From: Ruegeria marisrubri
GTDB taxonomy: Bacteria; Pseudomonadota; Alphaproteobacteria; Rhodobacterales; Rhodobacteraceae
Assembly: GCF_001507595.1 (NCBI RefSeq)
Contig: NZ_LQBQ01000012.1
Location: 310,001-374,000, forward strand
Length of the DNA stretch: 64,000 nt
Direction: 5' to 3'
Below the pieces are notes generated by a model. That model ran no database searches. It worked only from the letters and a program-made list of their open reading frames with translations, and was not told the DNA's origin. The position numbers were made by a program, and so were the translations under genes. Below are positions 15,654 to 25,225 of the stretch, piece by piece; the stretch's first letter is position 1; the number at the start of each line of letters is the position of its first letter.

Positions 15654-17311
15654 TGTGTCAGCCTCAACATACGGACAGCGGATGCGATCGAAGTGAATGC
15701 GTTTGCAAGCTCGGGCGCGGATGCGTCGTAATAGTGGCTGGGCGAGCTGGCGCAGTTTTGCAGAACGTCCCTGCCGGCATTCGGTGCGCTGACGCCGACG
15801 CCGAACACGATGACACCCTCATCCTTGGCGGCCTTGCAGACATGCTTGGTGCGCTGGTCCTTGGCAACCGCACTCTTCTTTGAGAAAGCCTTGCTTTCCC
15901 ACTGGCCATAGGCACTGGGCGAGTGGGTGAAGATGTTGTGTTCGATATAGTCCAGCGATACCAGGTTCAGCAGTTCGACATAAGACAACTGCTTGGATGT
16001 TCCGGTTTCGACCTCGGCCTTCTGCTCGATACATTCCTGCTGGCCGCCTTTGCCCTTGCAGTACTTCCCGCCATTGCCATACGGGTGGTCCTGCCAGGAA
16101 TTGTCATGCGGCCACCAGTATTCGGGGTTTCCGCTCGACTGATAGACCGCGAACGTGTTGGCTTCTTCGTTGTACCAGATGTCCGACATGGTGGTGCGCA
16201 TCGACGGGTTGAGCATGAACTGGTCGGTATTGTCCCCGTCGGACACCAGGATCAGGACCTTCAGCACGTCGCTGTTGTAGTCCACCGGGCGGTTGGCAAA
16301 CTCATCCGGAACGATATTTTCGTTCATCGCCAGCCCGTTGATGACCGGCCTTGTGCTCGGATCAAGCAGGATGAGCCCCCAGTTCGCGCCATTGTCGATG
16401 CCCGAGTCCTCGTCGGCCACCGGATTGCTCAGCACGGTCAGACCGTCGATATAGTTGTGCAGCACTTTTTCGTCATTTTGGAACGGCAGGATCGCCGACC
16501 CCGCCCGGGTCGGGCAAACAGGATGCTCGATAGGCTCCCGCGTCTCAGTGTACGGATCGAAATGCGCGGTTTGTTCCAGCAGGGTGGTCGTCGACAGATC
16601 GGGCTTGCTGAACTCGTTGTCGATGAAGTTCACGCAGTGCGAATGCGGGTGAAAACGGTCCAGGTTATAGTATTTTATCAGGTCCGCGCCGGCATTCACC
16701 TGGCTGGAATAGGGGATCAGAGAGAAGGAGACCTCCTTGTTCCATTCGCCATTCTTGTCACCGATCTCTGTCACGATGGTTTTCGCGGCGTTTTTCAGAT
16801 AGGTCAGATTGGGTTCCTTCATCGAGGTGGAAATGTCCAGAACGATGGAGACTTCGACCGCGCCGACGCTTTCCTCGGCGGTGCTCGCCGCCGGTGCGCT
16901 CAGCGTATCGACGCCGGACAGGTGCATGAACTGGGTCGGGAACGTGGACTGTGCGGTTGCCGAGACCTCGCGATAACCGGTGCTGTTCGTCACCGTGATG
17001 CCGGTCACGTGTTCCAGAAGGCCGGCCTTGTCGAGATAGGATTTGACCACCGTCTCAGGGTCGACCTTTTGGTCAAGGTCCGCCGCAGCCAGAACGCCCC
17101 GGTCCAGAGTGTATTGCAGCGAGGCCCGGTCTCGCTCGAAACGCATCATGTCAATGCCGATACCGACAACCGCGACAAGGGCCAGAAACAGAAACAGCGC
17201 GAGGATGGTGATGGAACCACTCTCGTCGGCGGCAAACCGTTTGGCGTCGAAACGTGCACGAACCAAGGATTTGTCGTGGGCGCCGAAGGAATTCTCGAAA
17301 CGCATGCGCAT
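15650..17311 (-). CDS. TadG-like protein with von Willebrand factor A domain
   Basis: This 553-residue protein has an N-terminal Tad-type membrane segment (ESGSITILALFLFLALVAVV, about residues 30-49) and then a vWA domain with the MIDAS motif DISTSM (Asp159 onward). A second conserved region ends in VIVFGVGVSAPNAGRDVLQNCAS. TadG-like vWA proteins are secreted or surface-anchored and support adherence. The ATG at 17311 is chosen because AGAGAGG lies 8 bp upstream; the frame stays open to 17353. It is the first gene of the TadE/TadG trio. Confidence 0.82.
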   Translation of the reverse strand: MRMRFENSFGAHDKSLVRARFDAKRFAADESGSITILALFLFLALVAVVGIGIDMMRFERDRASLQYTLDRGVLAAADLDQKVDPETVVKSYLDKAGLLEHVTGITVTNSTGYREVSATAQSTFPTQFMHLSGVDTLSAPAASTAEESVGAVEVSIVLDISTSMKEPNLTYLKNAAKTIVTEIGDKNGEWNKEVSFSLIPYSSQVNAGADLIKYYNLDRFHPHSHCVNFIDNEFSKPDLSTTTLLEQTAHFDPYTETREPIEHPVCPTRAGSAILPFQNDEKVLHNYIDGLTVLSNPVADEDSGIDNGANWGLILLDPSTRPVINGLAMNENIVPDEFANRPVDYNSDVLKVLILVSDGDNTDQFMLNPSMRTTMSDIWYNEEANTFAVYQSSGNPEYWWPHDNSWQDHPYGNGGKYCKGKGGQQECIEQKAEVETGTSKQLSYVELLNLVSLDYIEHNIFTHSPSAYGQWESKAFSKKSAVAKDQRTKHVCKAAKDEGVIVFGVGVSAPNAGRDVLQNCASSPSHYYDASAPELANAFTSIASAVRMLRLTQ

Positions 17312-17767
17312 GGCAGGAACCTCTCTTGGCCGGGCAGAACGGCCACAAGACAAATTTGACCAAGAAAAGGTAAATTTCGAACGTGGCGTTATTTGGGCGA
17401 AATTGCCGCTTTGTTGCTACGTTTTTTGGGGCCTTGAGGACATTCTGGCAAGACTCGGCGGTTCGTTTCCCTGTCGCGAACAATTTCGCAAGAGGGGCAC
17501 ATTTGCGGCGACTCGCCGTAGGGCCTGGTGGAAATGGTCCATTTCCTTGCGCCGCTGCGGTAGTGCAGGATGCGGCCAAGGCTCTGGCAACCCGAGAAAC
17601 GTCTGGAGCGGCGATCCGCGAAATCCGTTGCCCGGCAAATCGCAAGCGACGCATTTGGTCGCGCGCGGGACAGTATTTGTCGAAAAGCGCCATGGCCCGC
17701 GGGGGATCGCATTGATAGATGTTTGTCCCAAGGGGCGAGCGTTCCCCGAAAATGGAGGGAGGAGATC
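17312..17767. other. Intergenic region between vWA gene and soxB
   Basis: This 456-bp region lies between divergent genes and must hold promoters for both. It is AT-richer near 17340-17390. I see no convincing gene in it. Frames reading into it from soxB lack a ribosome-binding site and a Sox-like sequence. No clear hairpin or operator was found. Confidence 0.5.
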
Positions 17768-19021
17768 ATGCGGTTTTCAGGCCTGCGCGTCCTGAAGGAA
17801 GGGTTGACCGGCAACAAGGGCTGGACACCGCATTGGCGCGACCCCGAACCCAGGCCCGAATACGACATCGTCATCATCGGCGGCGGCGGCCACGGCCTCA
17901 GCACGGCCTACTATCTGGCCAAGGAGCACGGGCTGACCAATGTCGCCGTTCTGGAAAAGGGCTATATCGGCGGCGGGAACGTGGGGCGGAATACCACCAT
18001 CGTGCGCGCCAACTACTTTCTGCAGGGAAATTCCGAGTTCTACTCGCATTCGCTGAAATTGTGGGAAGGGCTGGAAGAGGACCTGAACTACAACGTGATG
18101 CATTCGCAGCGCGGCATCATCAACCTGTTCCATTCGGACGGGCAGCGCGACGCGGCGGCGCGGCGCGGGAACATGATGATCAGCCAGGGGGACGACGCGA
18201 TCCTGCTGAGCCGGGACGAGTTGCGCAAGATGCTGCCCTATCTGAACTACGATGACCTGCGCTTTCCGATATATGGCGGTCTCTACCACCCGCGCGGGGG
18301 CACCGCGCGGCATGATGCCGTGGCCTGGGGTTATGCACGCGGTGCGGATCAGCGCGGGGTGGATCTGATCCAGAATTGCGAAGTGACCGGCATCGACATC
18401 AAGAATGGCGCGGTCCGGGGCGTCCAGACGACGCGCGGGCCGATCCGGGCCAGGAAGGTGGCGATGGTCGTCGCGGGGCGGTCCAGCCAGGTCGCGGCGA
18501 TGGCGGGCATGCGTCTGCCGATCGAGAGCCATGTCTTGCAGGCTTTCGTGACCGAGGGGCTGAAGCCGGTCATCGACCATGTGGTCACCTTCGGCATGGG
18601 GCATTTCTATATCAGCCAGTCGGACAAGGGCGGGCTGGTGTTCGGCGGCGATCTGGACTTCTACGCCTCTTACGCGGCGCGGGGAAACCTGCCGACGGTG
18701 GAAAACGTGATGGAGGCGGGTATGGCGCTGATGCCGATGATCGGCAAGGCCCGGGTTCTGCGCAGCTGGGGCGGAATCATGGACATGTCGCCGGACGGCT
18801 CTCCGATCATCGACCGCACCCATATCGACGGGCTGTATCTGAATTGCGGCTGGAACTACGGCGGGTTCAAGGCGGTGCCCGGATCGGGCCACGTCTTTGC
18901 CCATCTGATCGCCACCGACCGCCATCACGAGAATGCCACGAAGTTCCGTCTGGACCGGTTCCGCACCGGGCGCGGTGTCATGGATGAAGAGGGCAAGGGC
19001 TCTCAGCACAATCTGCACTAG
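17768..19021 (+). CDS. soxB: Sarcosine oxidase beta subunit
   Basis: This 417-residue FAD-dependent subunit of heterotetrameric sarcosine oxidase oxidises sarcosine (N-methylglycine) to glycine. The Rossmann motif YDIVIIGGGGHGLSTAYYLA is at about residues 32-51, followed by the covalent-flavin region (GGGNVGRNTTIVRANY) and the C-terminal DGSPIIDRT and NCGWNYGGFK segments. The ATG at 17768 follows GAGGGAGGAG; the open frame extends upstream without family sequence. It is the first gene of soxBDAG, part of betaine/dimethylglycine/sarcosine catabolism that feeds one-carbon units to tetrahydrofolate. Confidence 0.95.
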   Translation: MRFSGLRVLKEGLTGNKGWTPHWRDPEPRPEYDIVIIGGGGHGLSTAYYLAKEHGLTNVAVLEKGYIGGGNVGRNTTIVRANYFLQGNSEFYSHSLKLWEGLEEDLNYNVMHSQRGIINLFHSDGQRDAAARRGNMMISQGDDAILLSRDELRKMLPYLNYDDLRFPIYGGLYHPRGGTARHDAVAWGYARGADQRGVDLIQNCEVTGIDIKNGAVRGVQTTRGPIRARKVAMVVAGRSSQVAAMAGMRLPIESHVLQAFVTEGLKPVIDHVVTFGMGHFYISQSDKGGLVFGGDLDFYASYAARGNLPTVENVMEAGMALMPMIGKARVLRSWGGIMDMSPDGSPIIDRTHIDGLYLNCGWNYGGFKAVPGSGHVFAHLIATDRHHENATKFRLDRFRTGRGVMDEEGKGSQHNLH

Positions 19022-19043
19022 GGGCGCGTGGCGGATGTTGCAT

Positions 19044-19067
19044 TTGAGTATTTTTGAAAAGGTGAAG
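19044..19067 (+). repeat. Intergenic GAGTATTT...GGTGAAG repeat element, copy 2
   Basis: This 24-bp plus-strand copy of the element at 9507-9530 differs at four positions. It sits 22 bp after the soxB stop and 14 bp before soxD. Its GGTGAAG end overlaps the region where a soxD ribosome-binding site would be expected. Confidence 0.6.
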
Positions 19068-19081
19068 CGAGGGGCGCGGCC

Positions 19082-19345
19082 ATGAGGATCACCTGTCCGT
19101 ATTGCGGCGAGCGGGATCGCCGCGAGTTCTACTATCGCGGTGCGGCGACCGATCTGGACCGCCCCGCCCCCGACGCCGGCGAGGAGGCGTGGGAGAATTT
19201 CGTCTTTCTGCGCGAGAACCCGGCGGGGGTGACGCGCGATCTCTGGTATCACGAGGGCGGCTGCGGCGCCTGGGTCGTGGTGACGCGCAACACCGTGACG
19301 CACGAGGTTCTCGAGACGCGGCTGGCGTCGGAGGCGCGCTCATGA
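19082..19345 (+). CDS. soxD: Sarcosine oxidase delta subunit
   Basis: This 87-residue zinc-binding subunit begins ITCPYCGERDRREFYYRG. The two cysteines of CPYC, together with a later CGAW region, match the SoxD family, in which Zn is held by Cys/His. It stabilises the alpha-beta interface and contributes to the folate channel. Its stop overlaps the soxA start (ATGA at 19342), so translation is coupled. Confidence 0.93.
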   Translation: MRITCPYCGERDRREFYYRGAATDLDRPAPDAGEEAWENFVFLRENPAGVTRDLWYHEGGCGAWVVVTRNTVTHEVLETRLASEARS

Positions 19346-22275
19346 GGATCAAGGGCAAGGGGCTCATCGACCGCTCCAGGTCGATCCCGTTCATGTTCGA
19401 CGGGGTGCGCTATTCGGGCTTTGAGGGAGACACGCTGGCGTCGGCCTTGCTGGCCAATGGCGTGCGCCTGATGGGGCGGTCGTTCAAGTATCACCGCCCG
19501 CGCGGGGTGCTGACGGCGGGCAGCGAGGAGCCGAACGCGCTGGTGACCGTCGGGTCCGGCGCCTCGCAGGAGCCGAACGTGCGGGCAACCGTGCAGGAGA
19601 TCTATGCGGGCCTTGAGGCGTGCAGCCAGAACCGCTGGCCATCGCTGAATTTCGACCTGCTGGCGGCCAATGATCTGGCGGCGCCGTTCCTGGGCGCCGG
19701 GTTCTACTACAAGACCTTCATGTGGCCCAAAAGCTTCTGGGAGAAGGTCTATGAGCCGATCATCCGCCGCGCGGCGGGTCTGGGCGCGCTTTCCGGCCAG
19801 GACAACGTGGACAAGTATGAGCGCGCCTGGGCGTTTTGTGACCTGCTGGTGATCGGGGCCGGCCCTGCGGGGCTGATGGCGGCGCTGGTCGCGGGCCGGG
19901 CCGGGGCCGACGTGATCCTGGCCGATGAGGGCAGCCGGATGGGCGGCCGTCTGCTGGCCGAGACGTATGAGATCGACGGCAAGCCGGGGCATGTCTGGGT
20001 CGACGAGGTTCAGGCCGAGTTGGAAGCGATGGACAATGTGCGCCTGATGACGCGCACGAGTGTTGCCGGTGTCTATGATCAGGGCACCTATGCGGCGTTG
20101 GAGCGTGTCCATCACCATGATGGGCGGCATCCGCATGGCGCGCCGCTCGAGACCTTCTGGCGAATCGTGGCCAAGCGTTCGGTGCTGGCGGCCGGGGCGC
20201 TGGAGCGGCCGGTGGCCTTCCGCGACAATGACCGCCCGGGCATCATGACCGCCGGTGCCGTGCGGGCCTATCTCAACCGCTGGGGCGTCAGCGCCGGCAA
20301 GAACGTCACGGTTTTCGGCAATACCGACGACATCCACCGCACTGCACGCGATCTGCTGGCGGCGGGGGTGCATGTGGCGGCGGTGATCGACAGCCGTCAT
20401 GACGCACCCTTGTCCGACGACTATCCGGTTCTGCGCGGGGCGCAGGTCTGCGGCAGTTCCGGGCGCAAGGGGCTGGAGGCGATCACCGTGCGCCGGCCAA
20501 GCGGCGAGGAGCGGATCCAGACGGACTGCCTGGCCATGACGGGTGGCTGGAACCCCTCGGTGCATCTGACCTGCCACATGAACGGCCGGCCGACATGGCG
20601 GCGCGACATCGCCGCCTTCGTGCCGACGCCGGGGGCCGTCCCGGGAATGGTCCCGGCCGGGGCCTGCAACGGCTCGTTCTCGACCGCGGCCTGCCTGCGC
20701 GAGGGCATCGCCGCCGCGGGCGAGGCGCTGGCCGATCTCGGGGTGAAGCTGCCGGAGGTCGCGGTGCCCGAGGCCGAGGATACGCCCTATGAGATCGCCC
20801 AGCTCTGGGCGGTACCCGGCAAGGGGCGGGCCTGGCTGGATTTCCAGAACGACGTCACCGTCAAGGATGTGAAACAGGCGGCGGTGGAAAACTTCCGCTC
20901 GGTCGAGCATATGAAGCGCTACACCACGCAAGGCATGGCGACCGATCAGGGCAAGAATTCGAACGTGGCGGCCCTGGCGGTGCTGGCCGATGCGACCGGG
21001 CGGGGGATTTCCGAGACCGGGACCACCACTTTCCGCCCGCCATACGCGCCCGTTTCCATCGCCGCGATTGCGGCCGGGGCCGAGGGCAGGGGCTTCAGGC
21101 CTCAGCGGTTCACCACTTCGCACAAGGCGTCCGTCGCGCGTGGCGCGCCGATGATCGAGGCCGGGCTGTGGTATCGCCCCAGCTATTTCCCGAAACCCGG
21201 CGAGACCACCTGGCGGCAGTCCTGCGACCGCGAGGTGCGGATGGTGCGCGAAGCAGTCGGCGTCTGCGATGTCTCGACGCTGGGCAAGATCGACATTCAG
21301 GGGCCGGATGCGGGGGCGTTTCTGGATTTCGTCTATACCAACATGTTCTCGACGCTGAAGGTGGGCCGCGTGCGTTACGGCCTGATGCTGCGCGAGGATG
21401 GCTATGTGATGGATGACGGCACCACGGCGCGGTTGGGCCAGCATCACTACCTGATGACCACCACCACGGCCGCCGCGGGCGACGTGATGAAGCATCTGGA
21501 ATTCGTGCATCAGGGGCTGCGGCCGGAGTTGGACGTGTGCTTTGCCTCGGTGACCGAGCAATGGGCGCAGTTTGCCGTGGCCGGCCCCAAGTCGCGCGAT
21601 CTGCTGAACGGGCTGCTGGAGAAACCGCTTTCGGACGAGGAATGGCCCTTCATGGCCTGCGGCCCGGTCAAGGTTCTTGGGGTCGAGGGGCGGTTGTTCC
21701 GCATCTCGTTCTCGGGCGAGCACGCCTATGAGATCGCGGTGCCAGCGCGGTATGGCGCGAGCCTGTTCGATATCCTGGCCGAGCGGGCCGAGGCGCTGGG
21801 CGGCGGGCCATATGGGATGGAGGCTCTGAATGTCCTGCGGATCGAAAAGGGCCATATCACCCATGCCGAGATCCACGGGCGCACCACCGCCTTCGATATC
21901 GGCATGGGGCGGATGGTCTCGCAGAAAAAGGACTGCATCGGCAAGACCATGTCGGAACGCCCCGGTCTGGAGGAGGAAGGGCGCGAGCAACTGGTGGGGC
22001 TGAAGCCTGTCGGTGAAAGCAAGCAGTTGCTGGCGGGTGCGCATCTCTACAACGAGGGGGCCGAGCCCACCCGCGTCAACGATCAGGGCTATGTGACCTC
22101 GGTCTGCTATTCGCCGACGCTGGGCCACATGATCGGGCTGGGCTTTCTGGCCGACGGGCCGGAACGGCATGGAGAGACCGTCAAGATGGTGGACGGGCTG
22201 CGCGGCGTGACGACGCTGTGCAAAGTGGTGGACCCGGTCTTCTTTGACCCCGAGGGAGGGCGTGTGCGTGGATAA
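19342..22275 (+). CDS. soxA: Sarcosine oxidase alpha subunit
   Basis: This 977-residue subunit has an N-terminal 2Fe-2S-ferredoxin-like region (DGVRYSGFEGDTLASALLANG), an NAD-binding domain (LLVIGAGPAGLMAALVAGRAGADV at about residues 168-191), and a C-terminal aminomethyltransferase (GcvT-like) domain that uses tetrahydrofolate to capture formaldehyde. ATG 19342 overlaps the soxD stop. The frame runs further upstream through soxD, but that part is out-of-frame shadow. Length is close to the family's usual 965-1000 residues. Confidence 0.95.
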   Translation: MRIKGKGLIDRSRSIPFMFDGVRYSGFEGDTLASALLANGVRLMGRSFKYHRPRGVLTAGSEEPNALVTVGSGASQEPNVRATVQEIYAGLEACSQNRWPSLNFDLLAANDLAAPFLGAGFYYKTFMWPKSFWEKVYEPIIRRAAGLGALSGQDNVDKYERAWAFCDLLVIGAGPAGLMAALVAGRAGADVILADEGSRMGGRLLAETYEIDGKPGHVWVDEVQAELEAMDNVRLMTRTSVAGVYDQGTYAALERVHHHDGRHPHGAPLETFWRIVAKRSVLAAGALERPVAFRDNDRPGIMTAGAVRAYLNRWGVSAGKNVTVFGNTDDIHRTARDLLAAGVHVAAVIDSRHDAPLSDDYPVLRGAQVCGSSGRKGLEAITVRRPSGEERIQTDCLAMTGGWNPSVHLTCHMNGRPTWRRDIAAFVPTPGAVPGMVPAGACNGSFSTAACLREGIAAAGEALADLGVKLPEVAVPEAEDTPYEIAQLWAVPGKGRAWLDFQNDVTVKDVKQAAVENFRSVEHMKRYTTQGMATDQGKNSNVAALAVLADATGRGISETGTTTFRPPYAPVSIAAIAAGAEGRGFRPQRFTTSHKASVARGAPMIEAGLWYRPSYFPKPGETTWRQSCDREVRMVREAVGVCDVSTLGKIDIQGPDAGAFLDFVYTNMFSTLKVGRVRYGLMLREDGYVMDDGTTARLGQHHYLMTTTTAAAGDVMKHLEFVHQGLRPELDVCFASVTEQWAQFAVAGPKSRDLLNGLLEKPLSDEEWPFMACGPVKVLGVEGRLFRISFSGEHAYEIAVPARYGASLFDILAERAEALGGGPYGMEALNVLRIEKGHITHAEIHGRTTAFDIGMGRMVSQKKDCIGKTMSERPGLEEEGREQLVGLKPVGESKQLLAGAHLYNEGAEPTRVNDQGYVTSVCYSPTLGHMIGLGFLADGPERHGETVKMVDGLRGVTTLCKVVDPVFFDPEGGRVRG

Positions 22276-22813
22276 GCTGATTGCAAAAAACCCGTGCGAG
22301 GGGCTGCTGCCGCTGACCATCGGTTCGGTGACACTGACCGAGGAAGAGCCGGGGGTGATGACGGCGCTCGCGCCCTACAAGGGCAAGGAAAAGGATCTGT
22401 CAGCAGCCCTGAAGGCCGCGCATGGCATGGCCTATCCCGCGCCCAACCGCGCAACAGGCAAGGCCGGGTCGCGAGCGGTGTGGTTCGGGCATGGTCAGGC
22501 GATGCTGATGGGGCCGGCGCCGGATGCGTCGCTGGCCGAACATGCGACGGTGGTGGACCAGTCGGATGCCTGGGCCGTGGTGTGGATCGAGGGCGAGGGG
22601 GTCGAGGACGTGCTGGCGCGGCTGGTGCCGGTGGACCTGAGGCCCGCCCATTTCAAACGCGGGCACACCGTGCGCAGTTTGCTGTTCCACATGACGGCCT
22701 CGATCACCCGGGTCGGTGATCGCGCGTTTCAGATCATGGTGTTCCGCTCGATGGCCGAGACCTTGGTGCACGACCTGAAAACGGCGATGGAAGGTGTGGC
22801 CGCGCGCGGTTAG
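22268..22813 (+). CDS. soxG: Sarcosine oxidase gamma subunit
   Basis: This protein of about 181 residues is related to the GcvT/SoxG fold and completes the SoxBDAG heterotetramer. Recognisable segments are DQSDAWAVVWIEGEGVEDVLARLVP and FKRGHTVRSLLFHM. I choose GTG at 22268 as start because GAGGGAGG (22252-22259) lies 8 bp upstream; a TTG at 22244 is in frame but has no ribosome-binding site. The gene overlaps the soxA end by 8 bp. Confidence 0.9.
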   Translation: MDKLIAKNPCEGLLPLTIGSVTLTEEEPGVMTALAPYKGKEKDLSAALKAAHGMAYPAPNRATGKAGSRAVWFGHGQAMLMGPAPDASLAEHATVVDQSDAWAVVWIEGEGVEDVLARLVPVDLRPAHFKRGHTVRSLLFHMTASITRVGDRAFQIMVFRSMAETLVHDLKTAMEGVAARG

Positions 22814-22851
22814 ACTGCGTGCGCCACTGCAACGATTCCCGGAGACACCCA

Positions 22852-23148
22852 ATGTTCCGTCTTGCCCTTGCCGCCCTCCTGCTGGCTTCGCCGCTGGCTG
22901 CCGCCGAGACCAAACAGCAAAGTTGCGAATACCAGGCGCAGGTGGTGGCCGCGATCCAGAAGGCGCGGCTGGACAAGGTCAAGGAGAGGGACGTGCCGCA
23001 GGCGATCGCCGAGACCAACCCGACCTGGCCTGAGAACTACAACGCGGCCATTCCGCTGATCACGCCCTGGGTCTACGAACAAAAGATGCGCGACGTGCGC
23101 AAGCATGACCTTTCGGCGGCGTGGCTCGAACTGTGCCTGCAGCAGTAA
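22852..23148 (+). CDS. Small exported protein of unknown function
   Basis: This 98-residue protein has a clear signal peptide (LALAALLLASPLAAA, cleavage near residue 17). The mature part has two cysteines (SCEYQ and ELCLQQ at the end) that could form a disulphide, and a conserved-looking NPTWPENYNAAIPLITPWVYEQKMRD. The ATG at 22852 follows GGAGA. I do not recognise the family. It lies 38 bp after soxG and is followed by a strong hairpin at 23176-23205, so it may be the last gene of that transcript. Confidence 0.7.
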   Translation: MFRLALAALLLASPLAAAETKQQSCEYQAQVVAAIQKARLDKVKERDVPQAIAETNPTWPENYNAAIPLITPWVYEQKMRDVRKHDLSAAWLELCLQQ

Positions 23149-23175
23149 TCCACCGATTTTGAAATTCACTGTGGA

Positions 23176-23205
23176 CAACGCGCGCCGGGTGCTTGGCGCG
23201 CGTTG
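23176..23205 (+). terminator. Strong hairpin upstream of dnaG
   Basis: CAACGCGCGCC pairs perfectly over 11 bp with GGCGCGCGTTG around an 8-nt loop. It ends 22 bp before the dnaG start. Only a weak T-stretch (GTTTCTG) follows, so it could be a terminator for the upstream unit or a leader hairpin of dnaG. Confidence 0.55.
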
Positions 23206-23227
23206 CCGTTTCTGTCAGGTTTAGGAC

Positions 23228-25177
23228 ATGTCACTGCCCCCGGGATTTCTGGACGAGTTGCGCTCCCGCCTGAGCCTGTCTCATGTCGTCGGGCGCAAGG
23301 TCATGTGGGATGCGCGGAAATCCAACCAGGGCAAGGGCGACATGTGGGCGCCTTGCCCCTTCCATCACGAAAAGACCGCGTCTTTCCACGTCGATGATCG
23401 CAAGGGCTTCTATTACTGCTTTGGCTGTCACGCCAAGGGCGACGCGATTTCCTTCGTGAAGGAAACCGAGAACGTCTCGTTCATCGAGGCTGTCGAGATA
23501 CTTGCGCGAGAGGCCGGCATGACCATGCCTGCCCGCGATCCGAAGGCGCAGGAAAAGCAGGACCGCCGCGCGCAACTGGCCGAGGTGATGGAACAGGCGG
23601 TGCAGTTCTTTCGCCTGCAACTCAATACGGGTGCAGGGGCGGGAGCGCGTGATTACCTGACCCGCCGTGGCCTTGCAGGGCAGGCGCTGGAGCGTTGGGA
23701 GATCGGCCTTGCACCCGATGGATGGCAGGGGCTGTGGGATCACCTGCGTGGCAAGGGCGTGGCCGAGGACCTGATTCTGGGCGCGGGGCTGGCAAAACCT
23801 TCGACCAAGGGCAAGAACCCCTATGACACGTTCCGCAACCGCATCATGTTCCCGATCCGGGACGTGCGCGGGCGCTGCATCGCCTTTGGCGGTCGGGCGA
23901 TGGACCCGAACGACAACGCGAAATACCTGAACTCGCCGGAAACCGAACTGTTCGACAAGGGGCGCAGCCTGTACAACCACGGGCCCGCGCGTCAGGCGGC
24001 AGGGCAGGGGCAGCAGCTGATCGTGGCCGAAGGCTATATGGACGTGATCGCGCTGTCCGAGGCGGGATTCGGCGCGGCCGTTGCGCCGCTGGGCACCGCC
24101 ATCACCGAGCATCAGCTGCAACTGATGTGGCGGATCGCCGACGAGCCGATCATCGCGCTTGACGGCGACACAGCCGGGCTGCGGGCGGCGATGCGGTTGA
24201 TCGATCTGGCCCTGCCGCTGCTGGAAGCGGGCAAATCGGTGCGCTTTGCCCTGATGCCCGAAGGCAAGGACCCCGATGACCTGATCCGCGCCAGCGGCGC
24301 CAAGGCCGTGCAGGCGGTGCTGGATGAGGCAATGCCCATGGTTCGGTTGCTCTGGCAGCGTGAAACCGAGGGCAAGGTCTTTGACAGCCCGGAACGCAGG
24401 GCGGCGCTGGACAAGGCGCTGCGTGAAAAGATCCAGCTGATCCGCGACCCGTCGATCCGCGCCCATTACGGGCAGGAGATCAAGGACCTGCGCTGGCAGC
24501 TTTTCCGCCCGCAGCGGAAGTCCGGCAACCGCAGCTGGCAGCCGCGTGGCAAATGGCAGCCCGAGCGGGTGGCTCCGACGCCGGGCGCGCGCGCGTCCTT
24601 TCTGGCTTCGACGGAAAATGCCGAGATCCGTCTGCGCGAGGCCGCGATCCTGGCAATCGCCATCCTGAACCCCAAGGTGGTGGTCCAGTTCGAGACCGAC
24701 TTGGAAGAGATGGAGTGCCTGGACCCCGAACTGTCGGACCTGCGCGATGTCATCCTGCGCCATGCGATCGACGACCCGGACAACCTCAAGGATCATATTG
24801 TTGAAACTTTGGGGGCTGCTCCTCTTGAAAACCTGCTGGGCCTTCGCCATGTCGCAGTGATCCCCTGTGTGCACAAACCGGGCGACGTCGAAAAGGCCGA
24901 GATGACGCTGGCCGAGGAACTCGCAAAAATCAAGGCGCTCCGGGGGTTGGATGCCGAGATTGCCGAGGCCGAGGAGGAGGTTTCCGACTTGGCCGACGAG
25001 GCGTTGACATGGCGGCTGGCGCAGGCCGCCGAGCAACGGAACCGGGTCACGCGAAGCCAGAATGAGGACAAGGCCATTTTCGATATCGCCGACAACGGGG
25101 CCCGGATCAACCGCGATGAACGCGAGGCCTTCGAGGCGATCATGTCCGGCATCAACTTTGAGCGGAAGCGCCGGTGA
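23228..25177 (+). CDS. dnaG: DNA primase
   Basis: This 649-residue primase synthesises RNA primers for replication. The zinc-binding CHC2 domain is intact (Cys43, His46, Cys64, Cys67 in CPFHHEKTASFHV and YYCFGCHAKGD). The TOPRIM domain has VAEGYMDVIAL and ALDGDTAGLRAAMRL. A helical DnaB-binding region follows. The start is the ATG at 23228. The rpoD gene follows 113 bp downstream, the usual macromolecular-synthesis arrangement (here without rpsU). Confidence 0.97.
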   Translation: MSLPPGFLDELRSRLSLSHVVGRKVMWDARKSNQGKGDMWAPCPFHHEKTASFHVDDRKGFYYCFGCHAKGDAISFVKETENVSFIEAVEILAREAGMTMPARDPKAQEKQDRRAQLAEVMEQAVQFFRLQLNTGAGAGARDYLTRRGLAGQALERWEIGLAPDGWQGLWDHLRGKGVAEDLILGAGLAKPSTKGKNPYDTFRNRIMFPIRDVRGRCIAFGGRAMDPNDNAKYLNSPETELFDKGRSLYNHGPARQAAGQGQQLIVAEGYMDVIALSEAGFGAAVAPLGTAITEHQLQLMWRIADEPIIALDGDTAGLRAAMRLIDLALPLLEAGKSVRFALMPEGKDPDDLIRASGAKAVQAVLDEAMPMVRLLWQRETEGKVFDSPERRAALDKALREKIQLIRDPSIRAHYGQEIKDLRWQLFRPQRKSGNRSWQPRGKWQPERVAPTPGARASFLASTENAEIRLREAAILAIAILNPKVVVQFETDLEEMECLDPELSDLRDVILRHAIDDPDNLKDHIVETLGAAPLENLLGLRHVAVIPCVHKPGDVEKAEMTLAEELAKIKALRGLDAEIAEAEEEVSDLADEALTWRLAQAAEQRNRVTRSQNEDKAIFDIADNGARINRDEREAFEAIMSGINFERKRR

Positions 25178-25225
25178 GCGGCGTTTTCCTGAGGAACATC
25201 GGAAGAAAAATGGGTAAACGGGTGG

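Noticed and set aside
19249..22320. A 1023-residue open frame antisense to soxA
   Set aside because: It is a shadow of codon bias; soxA has clear domains and coupling, and the antisense product has none.
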